This document shows, one piece after another, positions 1-10,735 of a stretch of DNA of 64,000 nucleotides (positions within the stretch are counted from its first letter, which is position 1; the number at the start of each line of letters is the position of its first letter). Source of the stretch: Xestospongia bergquistia (Eukaryota; Porifera; Demospongiae; Haplosclerida; Petrosiidae); the NCBI GenBank assembly GCA_963965975.1, contig OZ014425.1, forward strand, positions 3,795,501-3,859,500, given 5' to 3'. Both the position numbers and the translations under genes were made by a program. The notes below the pieces were generated by a model. That model was not told where the DNA came from, did not search any database, and was given only the letters and a program-made list of their open reading frames with translations.

Positions 1-2057
1 AGTTGCTGAACGATTTGTTACCGAGTATGGTTGTCTAAGGTTATCTATTGGTGAAGCTATGAGAAGAGTTATCAGTCAGTTACCCCAGTCTGATCTTACA
101 GAACAGTTGCTGTCATATTTAAGAGTTGGACAAACAGTACCTGATGAACTGTGTGTGTTAGCATTGGAGAGAGTTTTACTAGATGTCCAATGCACAGCTA
201 GAGGGTAATATACTAGTACTTGATTGGCTGAATAGCTATAAGCATGGAATATACCTGTATAGTACTCCTATTGTCTCTCTCTTTTCATGTAGGTATGTCC
301 TTGACGGTTGGCCAATGACCAAAAGTCAAGTTGACTTGCTTTCTGCCTATCATATCATTCCAGTATGTGTTGTGGAACTTGAAGTATCCAATGAAGAGAT
401 GTTGAAGAGAGCAGAATTATATAGAGAAACAGAGAACAGGTAAAGTGAATCAGTCGCACTTAACAGATGGTATAAGTTTGTATTCAGCCTCAATATACAA
501 TATGTTTGTTATAAGTGTGGACTGTTCACAAGTGTCCAGTATCAAATCATTACTGGAAAGTTGGAAACAAATGATTTATTTGCTCTTTTCTTTCAGGCCT
601 TATCTTATGCATGACAGTCCTTCCATTCTACTTGTGAGAAGTGGCCATTATCATAAGAATGTGTCCTCTATGAGGACATGGTACCAAGAGAAATATGATA
701 ATTGGACTGTAGTAGATGGAGAAAGGAACCATTGGCATGTTTGGCATGAAACTCAGTCAGTGGCACTCCACACTGCTATACAAATACAACAGTACCTTAT
801 TAGAATCACTGAAGGTAATATCAGACTATAGTCCTGCATTACACTAACATATTACTTCCTTTTTATGTAGGGAAGGCAGCCTCCATCAATAGTTTGTGTG
901 TGACTCCTCAGGAATTTAAAGATCGGCTGGGGTCATTTAAGGAGTATTGTCCTGTGAGTTTAGTAGAGAGAGGAGAACTAGTAGACTGTAAATCACAACC
1001 ATCTTTACAATATGCAGTGGAATATCAAGCTAAGTACTACAGGTAAGCTTAAAGTACATGTATAGTGGTTGTATATTGTTTATTTTTAGAACTGCTGGAG
1101 AAAAGGAACTAAAGTCGTTCTTGTCTGATCCTGAGGCTTACGTGGGTGAGGCCACACCCATACACCTTCCTTCTTCAGACTGTCTTCCACAAATCAAGAC
1201 TGAGTTAGAAGTAAAAGAGATGTTCCCTCGTCAATATGAGATACAAGGGTTTTGTCCTGTGACTTACATAGATGGCAAGAAAAGGTTAACATTACATGTG
1301 TGTACATATATATCTTCATTATTGTACTAGGAATATTGTAACTAAAGAACTATATAATTATTTCAATAAATGTTGTCAGTAGTGTGTTATTCTTCTTATA
1401 GATATGAGGCACTGGTACCTGGTCAAACCTCTTGCTCGGTGGAGTACAAGGGCAAGTTATTTTGCTGTGCCTCTGAAGAAAAGCTTGATAAATTTATGAG
1501 GTAACAATAATTATTGATATGTATATGGTCTATATCATATGTACATGGACTAGTGGTTACTATTGTACTTAATTGGTTTAGATATCCTGGTCTGTATGAG
1601 GTAACAACTCTTCCAGTAAAATTACCTCCTATCAAACAACCCTTATCTATTGTATCTCTACCTATGTTGGGTTATATGGAACAATCTGTGGCTACACCCA
1701 TAATTAATGCTCTAAATGCTGTGGGATGTTGTAAGCCCAAGTTTCCATTTATAACAGCAACCCAGTCTGCATTACTCTATGTAGCCTTCCACTTAAAAGG
1801 TGAAGTTTACTCATACAGTAGTGAAATTAAATTATGTCTCCTACATATATATTATAGCTTATAATACTAAAGGAAGTAAATATGTGAGGGAAAAGTATCG
1901 TTACAAACTGCAACATTTTGAAGAACAATGTCAACTAATAGCTAACCTAGGTCAGATTATGAAGAAAGGTTATCAAGAACCTAATGAGCGACCAATGGGT
2001 TTTGAGATGCAAATGAATACATTTCTAGCTTTGAACAGAACACCATGTACATCTTAA
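1..2057 (+). CDS. AK9: Adenylate kinase 9 (AK9), C-terminal part, 5' end outside window
   Basis: Eight exons read as one frame: 1..204, 293..439, 597..814, 871..1042, 1090..1284, 1402..1500, 1582..1799, 1858..2057; every join keeps phase with GT-AG introns of about 45-160 bases. About 483 residues are visible. The first exon carries an NMP-kinase-like stretch (LSIGEAMRRV) and exons 1-2 join to give GYVLDGWPMTKSQVD, the adenylate-kinase core preceding a helix, as in the last kinase repeats of AK9. The later part (RLGSFKEYCPVSL, LPMLGYMEQSVATPII, ALLYVAFHLKAYN) matches what I recall of the AK9 tail. The family is a large multi-repeat nucleoside mono/diphosphate kinase linked to cilia and flagella. 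The stop is TAA at 2055-2057. The P-loop repeats must lie upstream of the window. Confidence 0.85.
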
Positions 2058-2211
2058 TATGCAAGATGATAATGAATACTATAATGGAGTATTTTATGAA
2101 AATATTTACTTTCTTATAACTAACAACAACATATAATTGTACTTTCAGTAATAGACTTGCATGTAAACACAATTTTCAGACAGTTCGCAAATTCCACTAA
2201 TATCTATATTC

Positions 2212-2550
2212 TATGGAAGCCCTTGGCGACATTTCGCACTCACGTTTGCGTTCATGTGCGCAAATATCGCGTGTTCGTATACGCACCATTTCTAGGCTTT
2301 TCTTGTTACTTAATAAAACGCGGAGCGCGAGTAACACGAGCCATCTCTTAGAATCGAGCATCAGTGAGATGTTTCCAGTTAGATTGGGTCCCTGATTTTG
2401 GTTGTATATTGTAGGTCTATTATTTAGGGAAGCCGAGAACGGACATTAAAACTCCGTATAATCCCGTTATATTGAAATTGGAAATAGGAATTGCAATGTC
2501 CGCACATGAACACGAACGTGAGTATGAAATGTCGCCAAGGGCTTCCCATA
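2212..2550. mobile_element. MITE with terminal inverted repeats, TA flanks
   Basis: Left end TATGGAAGCCCTTGGCGACA (2212 on) is matched in reverse by the right end, which reads TATGGGAAGCCCTTGGCGAC on the - strand from 2550. The inverted match continues for roughly 50 bases with mismatches. The interior is more GC-rich (GCG-rich codons) than its surroundings and has no coding capacity. The TA at each end would fit a Tc1/mariner-like TA target duplication. The element sits in the sequence downstream of AK9. Confidence 0.7.
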
Positions 2551-2810
2551 ATATTCCACTCATATCTAACCTAACTTAAATCTTCATTAACAGTTCAGAG
2601 TACATGCATGCACTTCAGGCCACCTATACCATTATTTGTTATTCAATTTTTACAATCATGTGGCAGGTCTCCTCTCTGTTATTACTAATAATAATGAATG
2701 AATTTGTATGGTTATGGGTCAAGTTATTGTAATAACAAATACATGAACTTTAGAGTATGCATAATAATATGTTCAATATGTATACAGTTATACGTTGAGT
2801 TTGTGTAGCA

Positions 2811-3278
2811 CTAATAGTAGTACTCTTGAACTTTCCAGTCAGGGTAATCTCCCGTACCACGAAACCCAGTATTCTTACCACCAGAATACATTTTTAATAG
2901 AACATGTCCTTGTCCATCTGCTCTTTCTTGATAGACGACATTGATCCCATCACGAGGAGTTGAGTGTCTCGTCCACTTGCGATTAAACCAACTTCGTAGT
3001 TCTTTAGCACGAATTGGTCGCCCTGCAGAACAGACAGCAAATCCATTTTTTATCCTTTTTTCAAGTCCAGTTCCTCCATCAAGCTCGCTGTAGCCTGCAC
3101 GTATCAGTGCATGGGAGAGATAGTGAGCACAATTGTCTTTGTATCCATGCTTGTTACCGCATTCACAGCCACTGCTGTACTTAGACCACGCTGCAGATAG
3201 AGATTGTGTTTTACAAGTGAGGAAGAAGCACGTAAATAACATCAAACAAAAAACAATTCGGTAAAAATGATTAGCCAT
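2811..3278 (-). CDS. Secreted Cys-His amidase (NlpC/P60 or Tae/Dae-like), copy A
   Basis: A single-exon gene of 155 aa. Residues 1-25 (MANHFYRIVFCLMLFTCFFL...) form a signal peptide. The mature part has the pattern DNCAHYLSHALIRAGY (candidate catalytic Cys), then CSAGRPIRAKELRSWF, then GQGHVLLK (candidate catalytic His). This Cys...GHV arrangement is that of papain-fold peptidoglycan amidases, and the CAxxLSxAL helix resembles bacterial type VI amidase effectors and the eukaryotic 'domesticated amidase effectors' acquired from bacteria. The likely role is cutting bacterial peptidoglycan outside the cell, which is inference from family. The lack of introns, while neighbours are intron-rich, fits horizontal acquisition. 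A second copy lies at 4742..5248. A bacterial contaminant is unlikely because a eukaryotic gene flanks it on each side. Confidence 0.6.
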   Translation of the reverse strand: MANHFYRIVFCLMLFTCFFLTCKTQSLSAAWSKYSSGCECGNKHGYKDNCAHYLSHALIRAGYSELDGGTGLEKRIKNGFAVCSAGRPIRAKELRSWFNRKWTRHSTPRDGINVVYQERADGQGHVLLKMYSGGKNTGFRGTGDYPDWKVQEYYY

Positions 3279-3673
3279 TGTTCGGATTGAAGCGGAGTGT
3301 TCCTGACGAAGTCATGAAGCCACGCCCACCACCTATTATGATAACCAGATGCAGTGTAGGGGGAATTAAATACACTACATGTACTAATATAACATGATGC
3401 ACGTATCTGATTAATAATAAATAATTACTGAGACGAGATACTGTTTTAGTGAAGATGATATAGCTTAGCATTATTATTTAAGCAATCTGTTTCATACTGT
3501 ATATAATGTTAATTATGAATTTGACTTTACAATCATTTGTTGAAAAGTGATACTGAATGAATTAAACTGTCATTATATTGATTATTTATTATTAAAATTA
3601 AGTGAGTATAATATAATATTGTGATGTTGCATTCTAGAATGAATGGTTAGAAAGTTTATGTGCAGTTTAATTT
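3279..3673. other. Non-coding interval, nothing recognised
   Basis: AT-rich sequence upstream of amidase copy A. Short open frames here have no signal peptide or domain signature. The amidase promoter presumably lies here, but no specific element can be named. Confidence 0.5.
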
Positions 3674-3835
3674 ACAGTTGTAGTTCTCTCCATTTCTTCA
3701 TAGGGTAATGTGACTATTGTTGTACCTCGCATAATCTGGATATTCTGCTCCTTTAGTTTTTTGTTAAAATAATAATGAGTTACTTTAGCAAAACTGAGAA
3801 CTCTAGTTTTTATACAAATTCTATTTAAGACATAA
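3674..3835 (-). pseudogene. 3' remnant of a second copy of the 356-aa unknown gene
   Basis: This stretch aligns with the last part of the 5868..7003 gene: shared blocks include cattctgctcctt, the ttgttaaaat-aatgagttactttag block and ctgagaactctagtt. About 50 bases present in the intact gene are missing in the middle, and frame is not kept. The order amidase - this sequence repeats the order amidase B - intact gene, so the pair was duplicated and this partner decayed. Confidence 0.75.
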
Positions 3836-4741
3836 CTATAAATTATCAGCCAGTTTGATGATCTAATTGATATCTATTGTTATTGACAGTCTGTTTCTTC
3901 TGAGTGAGGTATTGATATGAGAGAGTAGTTGTATTTAAGTTAGGATTGGAGGCCAGGGACATTGATACATAATATTCTACTATCCCTGTATCAGAGAAGA
4001 CATTCATAAAGTGTCATATTAATAAGCAGTGGTCCCTTAACAAGAGCACATACACTTATATGTACCTAAAACATGCTACAGTGTAGTGAGCATCAATGTG
4101 ACAATATGAAGACAAGATGATCTGGACAAAGAGTCTTTGGCCAAGATCGGAGGTGTACTCACTCAGGTGATGGAATGGAGACCTATTCAGGACTGTGTAT
4201 CTTGACTTGCTCTACCAAGTCTTAATTCACTATGAAAACAGATTGGTTGATTCAACAAATCTGTGTTCATTTTCACTAACGATAACCAAAATATATTTTT
4301 AATAGTATCTTACCTACTAATAGACTGGCACATAAATTCAATTTTCAGATGGTTTATAAATTCCTCTAATATATATCTACAATTCATATCTCTCTTAAGT
4401 CTTCAGTAACAGTTCAGAGTTTTTTGAGAAAATATTCACTTTCCTACATTTTGACTAAAATTTATATGTAAAAGCAACAATTTTCAGACAGTTTCCAAAT
4501 TCTTTATAAGGTACATTTCCTTCTAACTTAAATCTTCAGTAATAGTTTTAGAGTACAACCATTCAACAGATTAAATTTATTTGTTTTTAGGTGTCCTTTT
4601 TTTCATCAATTAATAATGACAAGATTATTCTGTTATTGGTAAAATTCTTTTAATCACAAAATAAATGATATTAGTTAACTGGTGCTGAATAATACAAGTA
4701 ATAATTAGATATAAATATCATGACATTGAGTTTGTCTAGTA
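3836..4741. other. Non-coding interval with short dispersed repeats
   Basis: No gene is supported. Several short motifs such as cttcagtaacagttcagagt recur here (near 4400) and near 2585, and variants of aattttcagacagtt recur at 2172, 4341 and 4484. They look like remains of the same local duplications or old repeats. An imperfect block near 4240 (gattggttgattcaacaaat) resembles the arm of the foldback sequence at 8497. Confidence 0.45.
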
Positions 4742-5248
4742 CTAATAGTAGTACTCCTGAATAGGCCAGTAATAGAAATTTCCTGTGCCACGAAAGCCTA
4801 TAGGGATTAATCCAACTCGTGATTGTATGTACTTTTTTAACAGGACATGTCCTTGTCCACCTGCTTTTTCTTGGTAGACGAGATTGATCCCTTCACGAGG
4901 ACTTGAGTGTTTTGTCCATACACGACCAAACCAATTTCGGAGTTCTTTAGCCCGGATTGGTCGTCCTGCTGAACAGACATTGAATCCATTGACATCTCTC
5001 ATTTCATATCCAGTTCCTCCATCAAGCTCACAGTAGCCTCCGAGTATCAGTGCATTAGAAAGATAGTGAGCACAGTTGTCTCTGTGCCCATATCTGTTAC
5101 CACATTTACAGCCACCATATGAAGACCACACTGCAGAGAGAGATCTTGTGCCTCTGTTGTCTTTGCAGTAGCCCATAGCCTCACAAGAGAGGTAGAAGCA
5201 TGTAAATAGCATCAAACAAAAACCAATTCGGTAAAAGTGATTAATCAT
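4742..5248 (-). CDS. Secreted Cys-His amidase (NlpC/P60 or Tae/Dae-like), copy B
   Basis: Intronless, 168 aa from the Met at 5248, chosen because it starts the same signal peptide as copy A (MINHFYRIGFCLMLFTCF). An in-frame Met at 5332 would add 28 residues ahead of the signal peptide and is unlikely. The mature protein has DNCAHYLSNALILGGY (candidate Cys), CSAGRPIRAKELRNWF, and GQGHVLLK (candidate His). Compared with copy A there is a short N-terminal insertion after the signal peptide (MGYCKDNRGTRS) and another after the His motif. Both putative catalytic residues are kept in both copies, so both may be active. The proposed role is extracellular peptidoglycan hydrolysis. It could alternatively be a divergent NlpC/P60 or LRAT-type fold with another substrate. 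Confidence 0.6.
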   Translation of the reverse strand: MINHFYRIGFCLMLFTCFYLSCEAMGYCKDNRGTRSLSAVWSSYGGCKCGNRYGHRDNCAHYLSNALILGGYCELDGGTGYEMRDVNGFNVCSAGRPIRAKELRNWFGRVWTKHSSPREGINLVYQEKAGGQGHVLLKKYIQSRVGLIPIGFRGTGNFYYWPIQEYYY

Positions 5249-5867
5249 TGTCGTCAAAGAACTGGATTGTTTCTGATATCTGCTATTCTTAATACGCTTA
5301 CTAAATACATGTACTAGTCCACGTGAGTGCAAACTCAGAGACCGCGCCTAGCTCCTTAATTATGAATAATAAAATACCAAAAATTAATAATCAGAAAAAT
5401 TCCTGCAATTATGATTAAGCATAGCCCGTTTTTCTTAAATGACTATATACCTGTGAAGCCAATTTTGTAATCAATTTAATAATAATTATACTTATTACAC
5501 GTAATCACTGAAAAAGACTCAGAGCCCATGCCTTAATTATGAATAATAACAAGCAAAATTTTGAATACCTGCAAAGTCAAATTCATGTTAACTTATATAC
5601 ACTGTGGAACAGATTGTTTAATGAAACTAATTGTACATGTACATGTCTTCACTCACTCAAAGAGTATCTCAAGTCCTGTCATCATTTATGAGCATTTTTT
5701 ATGAGTGAAATAGGAATTGTGCATTGTATTGGCTAGTACTTTATAGCTACCCCTGCTCTGCACTGATTGCAAATAATGATTATATAAAAATAAATTGTGT
5801 ATGACATTATCTTGAATACATATTAGGATGAATTCATACATGGTTGGAAAGAGTCAAACCGACCAGT
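5249..5867. other. Non-coding interval between amidase B and unknown gene
   Basis: AT-rich; two partly repeated blocks (around 5330-5400 and 5510-5570, sharing tccttaattatgaataataa-type sequence) suggest a small local duplication. No coding signature was seen. It must hold the amidase B promoter and the 3' flank of the next gene. Confidence 0.4.
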
Positions 5868-7003
5868 TTACAGCTTTAATTTTCTTTCCAATTCTTCATA
5901 TGGTATGTGACTATTACTGTATCTCTCATAATCTGGACATTCTGCTCCTTCATTTATTCTATGACACACACTACTTCTATGTTGAGTAGGTATCCCCTCT
6001 TTGTTAAAATGATAATGAGTTACTTTAGCGAAACTGAGAACTCTAGTTGGTATACAAAACACTTTATGACTGTCTTCTCTGAGATAGGGATAGTAGAACG
6101 CAAACACATAGCAATCCCAACTCGAATATATTACAGTTTTTCCTCTTGGATCAATAGGTTCATATATTACTCCTTGAAAAGGTCGTTCTATAGTTACTGT
6201 TTTAATACCATCCTCATTGGTATCAAATTTATAATCATTGTAGTTGATTAAATCTGCTGGTACTTCCTGGCCATCTTTTTTTAGATAAACAATAATAACA
6301 TGGCTTATTTTTCTCCTATATAGCAATGTCCCTCCTAACTTGAATGCAACCTCTCCTTCTAGGCCTTGCTCAGAAGAAACTGACTGTCGATAACAATGGA
6401 TAAGATCATCAAAATTGACCAATAATTTAGTTGTGCCATAAATAGAAGAGTGTCCAAATAATGGTGAGACACACCCTGTCATTTCTTCAGGTGCTTCATT
6501 TAACATTGGTTTCATAGCACTTACATTAATAGACCACCATGAGTATGTCCCTTTCATTAATACGCCTCTGTGGTATGCAACCTTACAAAATGTGGCTCCA
6601 TCATTTGATTCTATGAAAGAATTTTTTGTGCCTGTCTTGGGACTGCATGCAAAAATCCCCATTTTCCTGTGACTGTCAATTATCAACTCAGTATCACAGA
6701 AGTGAATTATTTTTGCTAGCTGCTTAACTGGGAGGCAATTTTTTTGTGGTTTTGCTGTCTGACAAATCTGTGGCAACTGTAACAATACTTCCTCTTCCCA
6801 CAAATTGTGTTTCCATGGTAATTCCTTGATAATCTGGTTTGGGATGAATATTTCGTATGGCCATCTATTGTGAACCACTTCTTTTTCTAGTCTTCTGCAA
6901 GAAATACAATGAAAGAATACATGTACACATTAATAAAGCTGCAATTTGAGATAACTCACTCAATAGAATAGATATTTTCAGATCCTATACTTGGTGAAGC
7001 CAT
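5868..7003 (-). CDS. Unknown 356-aa protein, two exons
   Basis: Exon 1 is 7003..6960 (MASPSIGSENIYSIE), and exon 2 is 6894..5868; the 65-base intron has GTGAGT and GCAG borders and the join E-R-L-E-K is in frame. I do not recognise the family. There is no signal peptide or clear membrane segment. Visible features are aromatic-rich segments (GTYSWWSINVSAMKP, YVFAFYYPYL), conserved-looking cysteines and a charged C terminus (YEELERKLKL). A truncated relative at 3674..3835 shows the gene was once duplicated together with the neighbouring amidase, which hints at co-inheritance but says nothing about function. The gene is divergent from the MFS transporter, whose start is 236 bases away. Confidence 0.65.
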
Positions 7004-7030
7004 GCTCTTATTTTGAGAAGAATAAGTGAT

Positions 7031-7049
7031 CACTGACTGACAGTCAGTG
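7031..7049. promoter_or_regulatory. 19-base perfect palindrome in the divergent promoter region
   Basis: CACTGACTGACAGTCAGTG reads the same on both strands around a central base. It lies in the 235-base space between the divergently transcribed unknown gene and the MFS transporter. A dimeric factor site is possible; no known factor is claimed. Confidence 0.3.
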
Positions 7050-7238
7050 GAAGTATAGGTAACGCCCGCTCATGATCACTAAGTGGGCGAATGCTATATA
7101 ATAATAATTGTTATTATTTTTGGTTAAATAACTGTGGTGTTATAACTGCTGATGTGTAGAGTTAAAGCGACTTTCTTATGGTATTTTGTTTTTATAGTGT
7201 TAATCATAGTGGTAAGAGCTCGGAACTTACTATAAGGA

Positions 7239-10200
7239 ATGAAGCTATCCTGTAGACAGAAAGACATCTTTCTTAGCGTGTGGTGTGCAATAACATTTGT
7301 GGGACTAGTGAGATCATTATAGTAAATCCATGTTTCAATTTAAACCTTTTAGGGCACAGCTATAATGATCATTAGTTCTACAATGTTTGATCTAGCAGAT
7401 AAAATGGGTGTAGCCATTGAAGACATTTTAATTTTGTTGACTGTTCGATCTGTTGGTAATATGCTAGGTAGTTTGACATCTGGTGTTTGCTGTGATAGAT
7501 TTCGTTGGCAGTCTTTTTGGCTTCTAATTGTACTTTTGACATGTGAATTTGCTGGTATGATTAGAACTATGTTATTAATATGCCAAGTAGCAGAGGGGTA
7601 GGAATGAAGTTTAAGTTGGGGAGGGCTGACCTTATATTTAGTTGCGTTATATTATTAAACATCAGACCAAACAAATTAATTTGTCTGTCGTTAAAGGAAA
7701 CAAACTCTTTAGCTATTTCTAATAAGTTTATGTTATCAGTATGGTCCTTATGTGTATGTAACAGCATGACATGGTTTAGTCGTTCTTGGGTCATAGTACT
7801 TCTGAGGTAATTTTTTAGTCGGCGTAAGATTGAAAAGTGTGTTCCGTTCTATTAATACTTTTGTTATAGCAATTAATTTTACAGAAGGTAACATGACCGC
7901 ACAATAACGTGGTGATTGATTGTTAATATACACAAATTAACACAATAACCACTTCAGTCAAGAGGTTATTGTGTATATAGTCTTGAGTGCAAATCAGGGG
8001 GGCTTAGCCCCCTGATTTGAAGTTGTGAGGCTTCACCCCCCTGCCCCCCTTTCCTATCCCTATGCCAAGTAGTTATAAGGTAATGTTAACATAATAACAA
8101 GGAAGTGAGTGTTTATACTATATTGACTCCTACATATTACATCAAAGCAAACTATTCCTAGTGAATAATGTCCCAGAATACTAGTCTATAGTGGTACATG
8201 AGAAAACTGTCTATCATTAGAGTTATGAAATGCTTTCATGTTTACAGAGTTCTATGCTAAGCTTTAAATTTGCTTGCTAATTCAGTGCTAAGCAATAAAT
8301 CCTCTCCTTACATGCAAAAATGTTTTAAGTCTGTAAAAGTTGTTGAGTATATATAGCAACAAATTGAAATTACATGTATTGCACTCAGTCTTCATATTTA
8401 ATTATCCTGTCATCTTAGTGACAATATCACTACTGATAATATTATATAATATTGTTCTATTGATCGGGACTATGTAGCATGGGAGCTATATCTCTATAAA
8501 AATTGATTGGTTGATTTAAACCAATATAATATTATGGTTATACACTTTTCATTCCTAACATACTATCAGAAACATGTATAGTCAATTTGATGGTACATGC
8601 ATTAGGAATGAAAACAGCAGGATGTTTCCTTTCAGTTTGCATGAAATAATTTGCTACATGTGCGAACCTATACAATCAAATCTTGGTTAAATCAACTAAT
8701 CATTTTTACAGTGATACATTAATAGGGTGGGAGGGTGCTATTATTCATTCTCATGTTCACACATACAGCTATAATGACTGTTCCATATTCTGTCAATTTG
8801 ATCATGTTGGGTGTACTTCTAACATTCCAGGATTGTATGCATGGATCTGTAAACAACGGTAAATGATACAATATTCAATGAAGTATGGAGAATGAGTCTG
8901 CAAGACTATGTTATTAAATTGCAGATGCTATCATTTGCATTTAAGAATGCTCATCCAGTCAAATTACAATAGTCACTATGTTACTGTATAAACCATGTCT
9001 ACATTTTAACTGTCAATGGTATCATAGTATGTTGTGACTGAGTAAGCAAATAATACGATATAGCTAGTGGGAATAATGCGTTAGTACAGTGCATAATTGA
9101 CTCAAGTACTGCATATATGATAGCATTTTTTCACAGGTGTTCATGCAGTACTATTGAGAGCGTGGCACCATAAATCTGGTCCTAGTTTACAGTTAATACA
9201 TTGTGCAATAGCAGTCAGCTTTTTTATAACTCCAATGATTGCTAAAGAATTCATATCACAAGGAAACAGTGATTCAATAGTAGGATATACGAGTGAACTT
9301 TTGCAACTTAACTGTACCTACTTCATTGAAATAAGTTATAATGAAAACCTGACTGCTAGTGCTGCTTGGAATTTAAGTGAATCTTGTTCAAATTGGTTGA
9401 TGGATTCTTGTGCAGATAGTAATATTGTACAGACTATAGGAGATGTAATACACAATACCTCAGTCTGTAACTCCACAATAACTTTACTAGATACTTCTCG
9501 TTTTGAATGGGCATATCTGATCTGTGGTTTTCCTCTGTTGATTCCAATTCCAGCCTTTATTTACTATGGCATTAAAGACTGCTGCTTTATTGAAATAGAA
9601 ACAAATAAGAAAGTAGAGGAAGAAGTCAAGGTTGATCTAACAAAGACTGAAAATATTAACAATGCAGAGGAAGAAAATTCAAAGAAAATTAATGATAGCA
9701 ATGACACCTTCCATCCATCGTCAAGAGCATATAATGTCATTGTTCTCATCGGTTTATTTCATCTCGTAGCAATTTATGTGGGCTCTGAAACAACACTATT
9801 GAATTTGTTCTTTGCTTATGCAGTCAAAAGTAATGCTCACTTTAGCAAATATAATGCAGCACTACTGCTATCAATTGAATATGGTAACTTTGCTTTGTTT
9901 CGCTTCATTGGTGTTGGTCTTCTACTATGTAAACTGTCGGTGACTTTTCTGATGTTTACATGCTTTTCTGGAGTTATAATTTCTTGTTTGATCATGATAG
10001 TGTGTTCCACTCATTCTATTGCATTATGGATTGGAGGAGCATTGATTGGAATGTCAATGGCTCCAATCTTTCCTTTGATAATGACATGGCTAAGCAAGTA
10101 TGCTCCATCAAATAGTAAAGCAACAGGAATGGTATTGTTTGCAAGTCGTATTGGGTACATATCTATATCTCTATCAGCTAGTCTTCTCATAAAGCAGTAC

Positions 10201-10422
10201 CCCATGATATTATTGTATATGACATTAACTAGTGGGGTCACTTCCTTGATCATATTTACAGTGCTGACTGTCATAGTTAAAGTATGGAGTGGGCAGTGTT
10301 CAAAATGCAGAAACAAAAATGCACATGCACGCTATCAGAAAATGGAAATAGAGCTAGTGAACATTGATGAATTGGAGAGAAAACCTAAGTCAGCTCCAGT
10401 TCTTTCTGATCATGAAATCTGA
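7239..10422 (+). CDS. MFS transporter, NAGLT1/MFSD4-like
   Basis: Exons 7239..7307, 7353..7554, 8769..8858 and 9137..10422 join in frame to 548 aa. Exon 1 gives the first membrane segment (MKLSCRQKDIFLSVWCAITF); exon 2 has TMFDLADKMG and GSLTSGVCCDRFRWQS, the loop after the second membrane segment of MFS proteins; exon 3 has SVNNGVHAVLLRAW, equivalent to the GN-x-LW motif of the NAGLT1/MFSD4 group. Exon 4 holds a long extracellular loop with several N-glycosylation sequons, an acidic cytoplasmic loop rich in Glu/Asn/Lys, and the C-terminal membrane segments. The likely role is sugar or other small-solute transport at a membrane; the substrate is not inferable. Exon 2 must end at the GTATGA donor at 7555. 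Reading past it would run into a stop inside a transposon, but the phase-1 join G|CT to exon 3 is exact. Confidence 0.7.
7591..8064 (-). mobile_element. Non-autonomous hAT element carrying a transposase 3' fragment
   Basis: The element lies in intron 2 of the MFS gene. It is flanked by an exact 8-base target duplication, CCAAGTAG at 7583-7590 and 8065-8072. Its ends are CAGAGGGGTAGGAATG and, on the other strand, CATAGGGATAGGAAAGG, typical of hAT elements. On the - strand a short frame (7567..7794) reads RLNHVMLLHTHKDHTDNIN then LLEIAKEFVSFNDRQ, like the C-terminal dimerisation region of hAT transposases. A palindrome (aatcagggggg...ccccctgatt) lies near the right end. A second copy is at 39707..40197. 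Confidence 0.85.
8497..8708. repeat. Foldback (inverted repeat) sequence in MFS intron 2
   Basis: About 27 bases at 8497-8523 (aaaaattgattggttgattt...) are matched in reverse at 8681-8708 with few mismatches. Inside, cattcctaa at 8550 and ttaggaatg at 8601 form a second inverted pair. It probably is a degraded MITE; no target duplication could be placed. Confidence 0.5.
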
Positions 10423-10735
10423 ATAATGCCTGCAACATTTGAATAAATTAATATTGCTGATAATATACAGCCTAGAGTTGATAATATGTATGTTAATAAA
10501 TAACTGTGTTAATATGACAGTTAATAAGTCATTCTATAGTCTATACATTTACTTGATAATATAAAATATATTGGTATCTTGAAGGGGCACTTAATGTATA
10601 TAAATATAATTGTAAAATACTTTGTTTATGAATTTGCTGTAATAGTTAATCATTTTAGTTATCACCTTCCTTATCTATAATATAATAACAAAGGAAACAT
10701 TAATGACAGATATATAAATCCTAAACCAGTGATAT
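10423..10735. other. Non-coding space between convergent MFS and GPCR sequences
   Basis: AT-rich and without coding signs. It contains AATAAA-like signals (for example gaataaatta at 10440 and aataaataac at 10495) that would serve the MFS transcript. Confidence 0.4.

Noticed and set aside
4742-5332. Longer amidase B starting at 5332
   Set aside because: The additional 28 residues are basic/polar and would bury the signal peptide; the start at 5248 matches copy A.
7567-7794. Premature stop in the MFS gene caused by the hAT insertion
   Set aside because: Exon 2 reads on into the element only if the GTATGA donor at 7555 is ignored. Splicing there joins exon 3 in exact phase and gives the expected family sequence, so the insertion is intronic.
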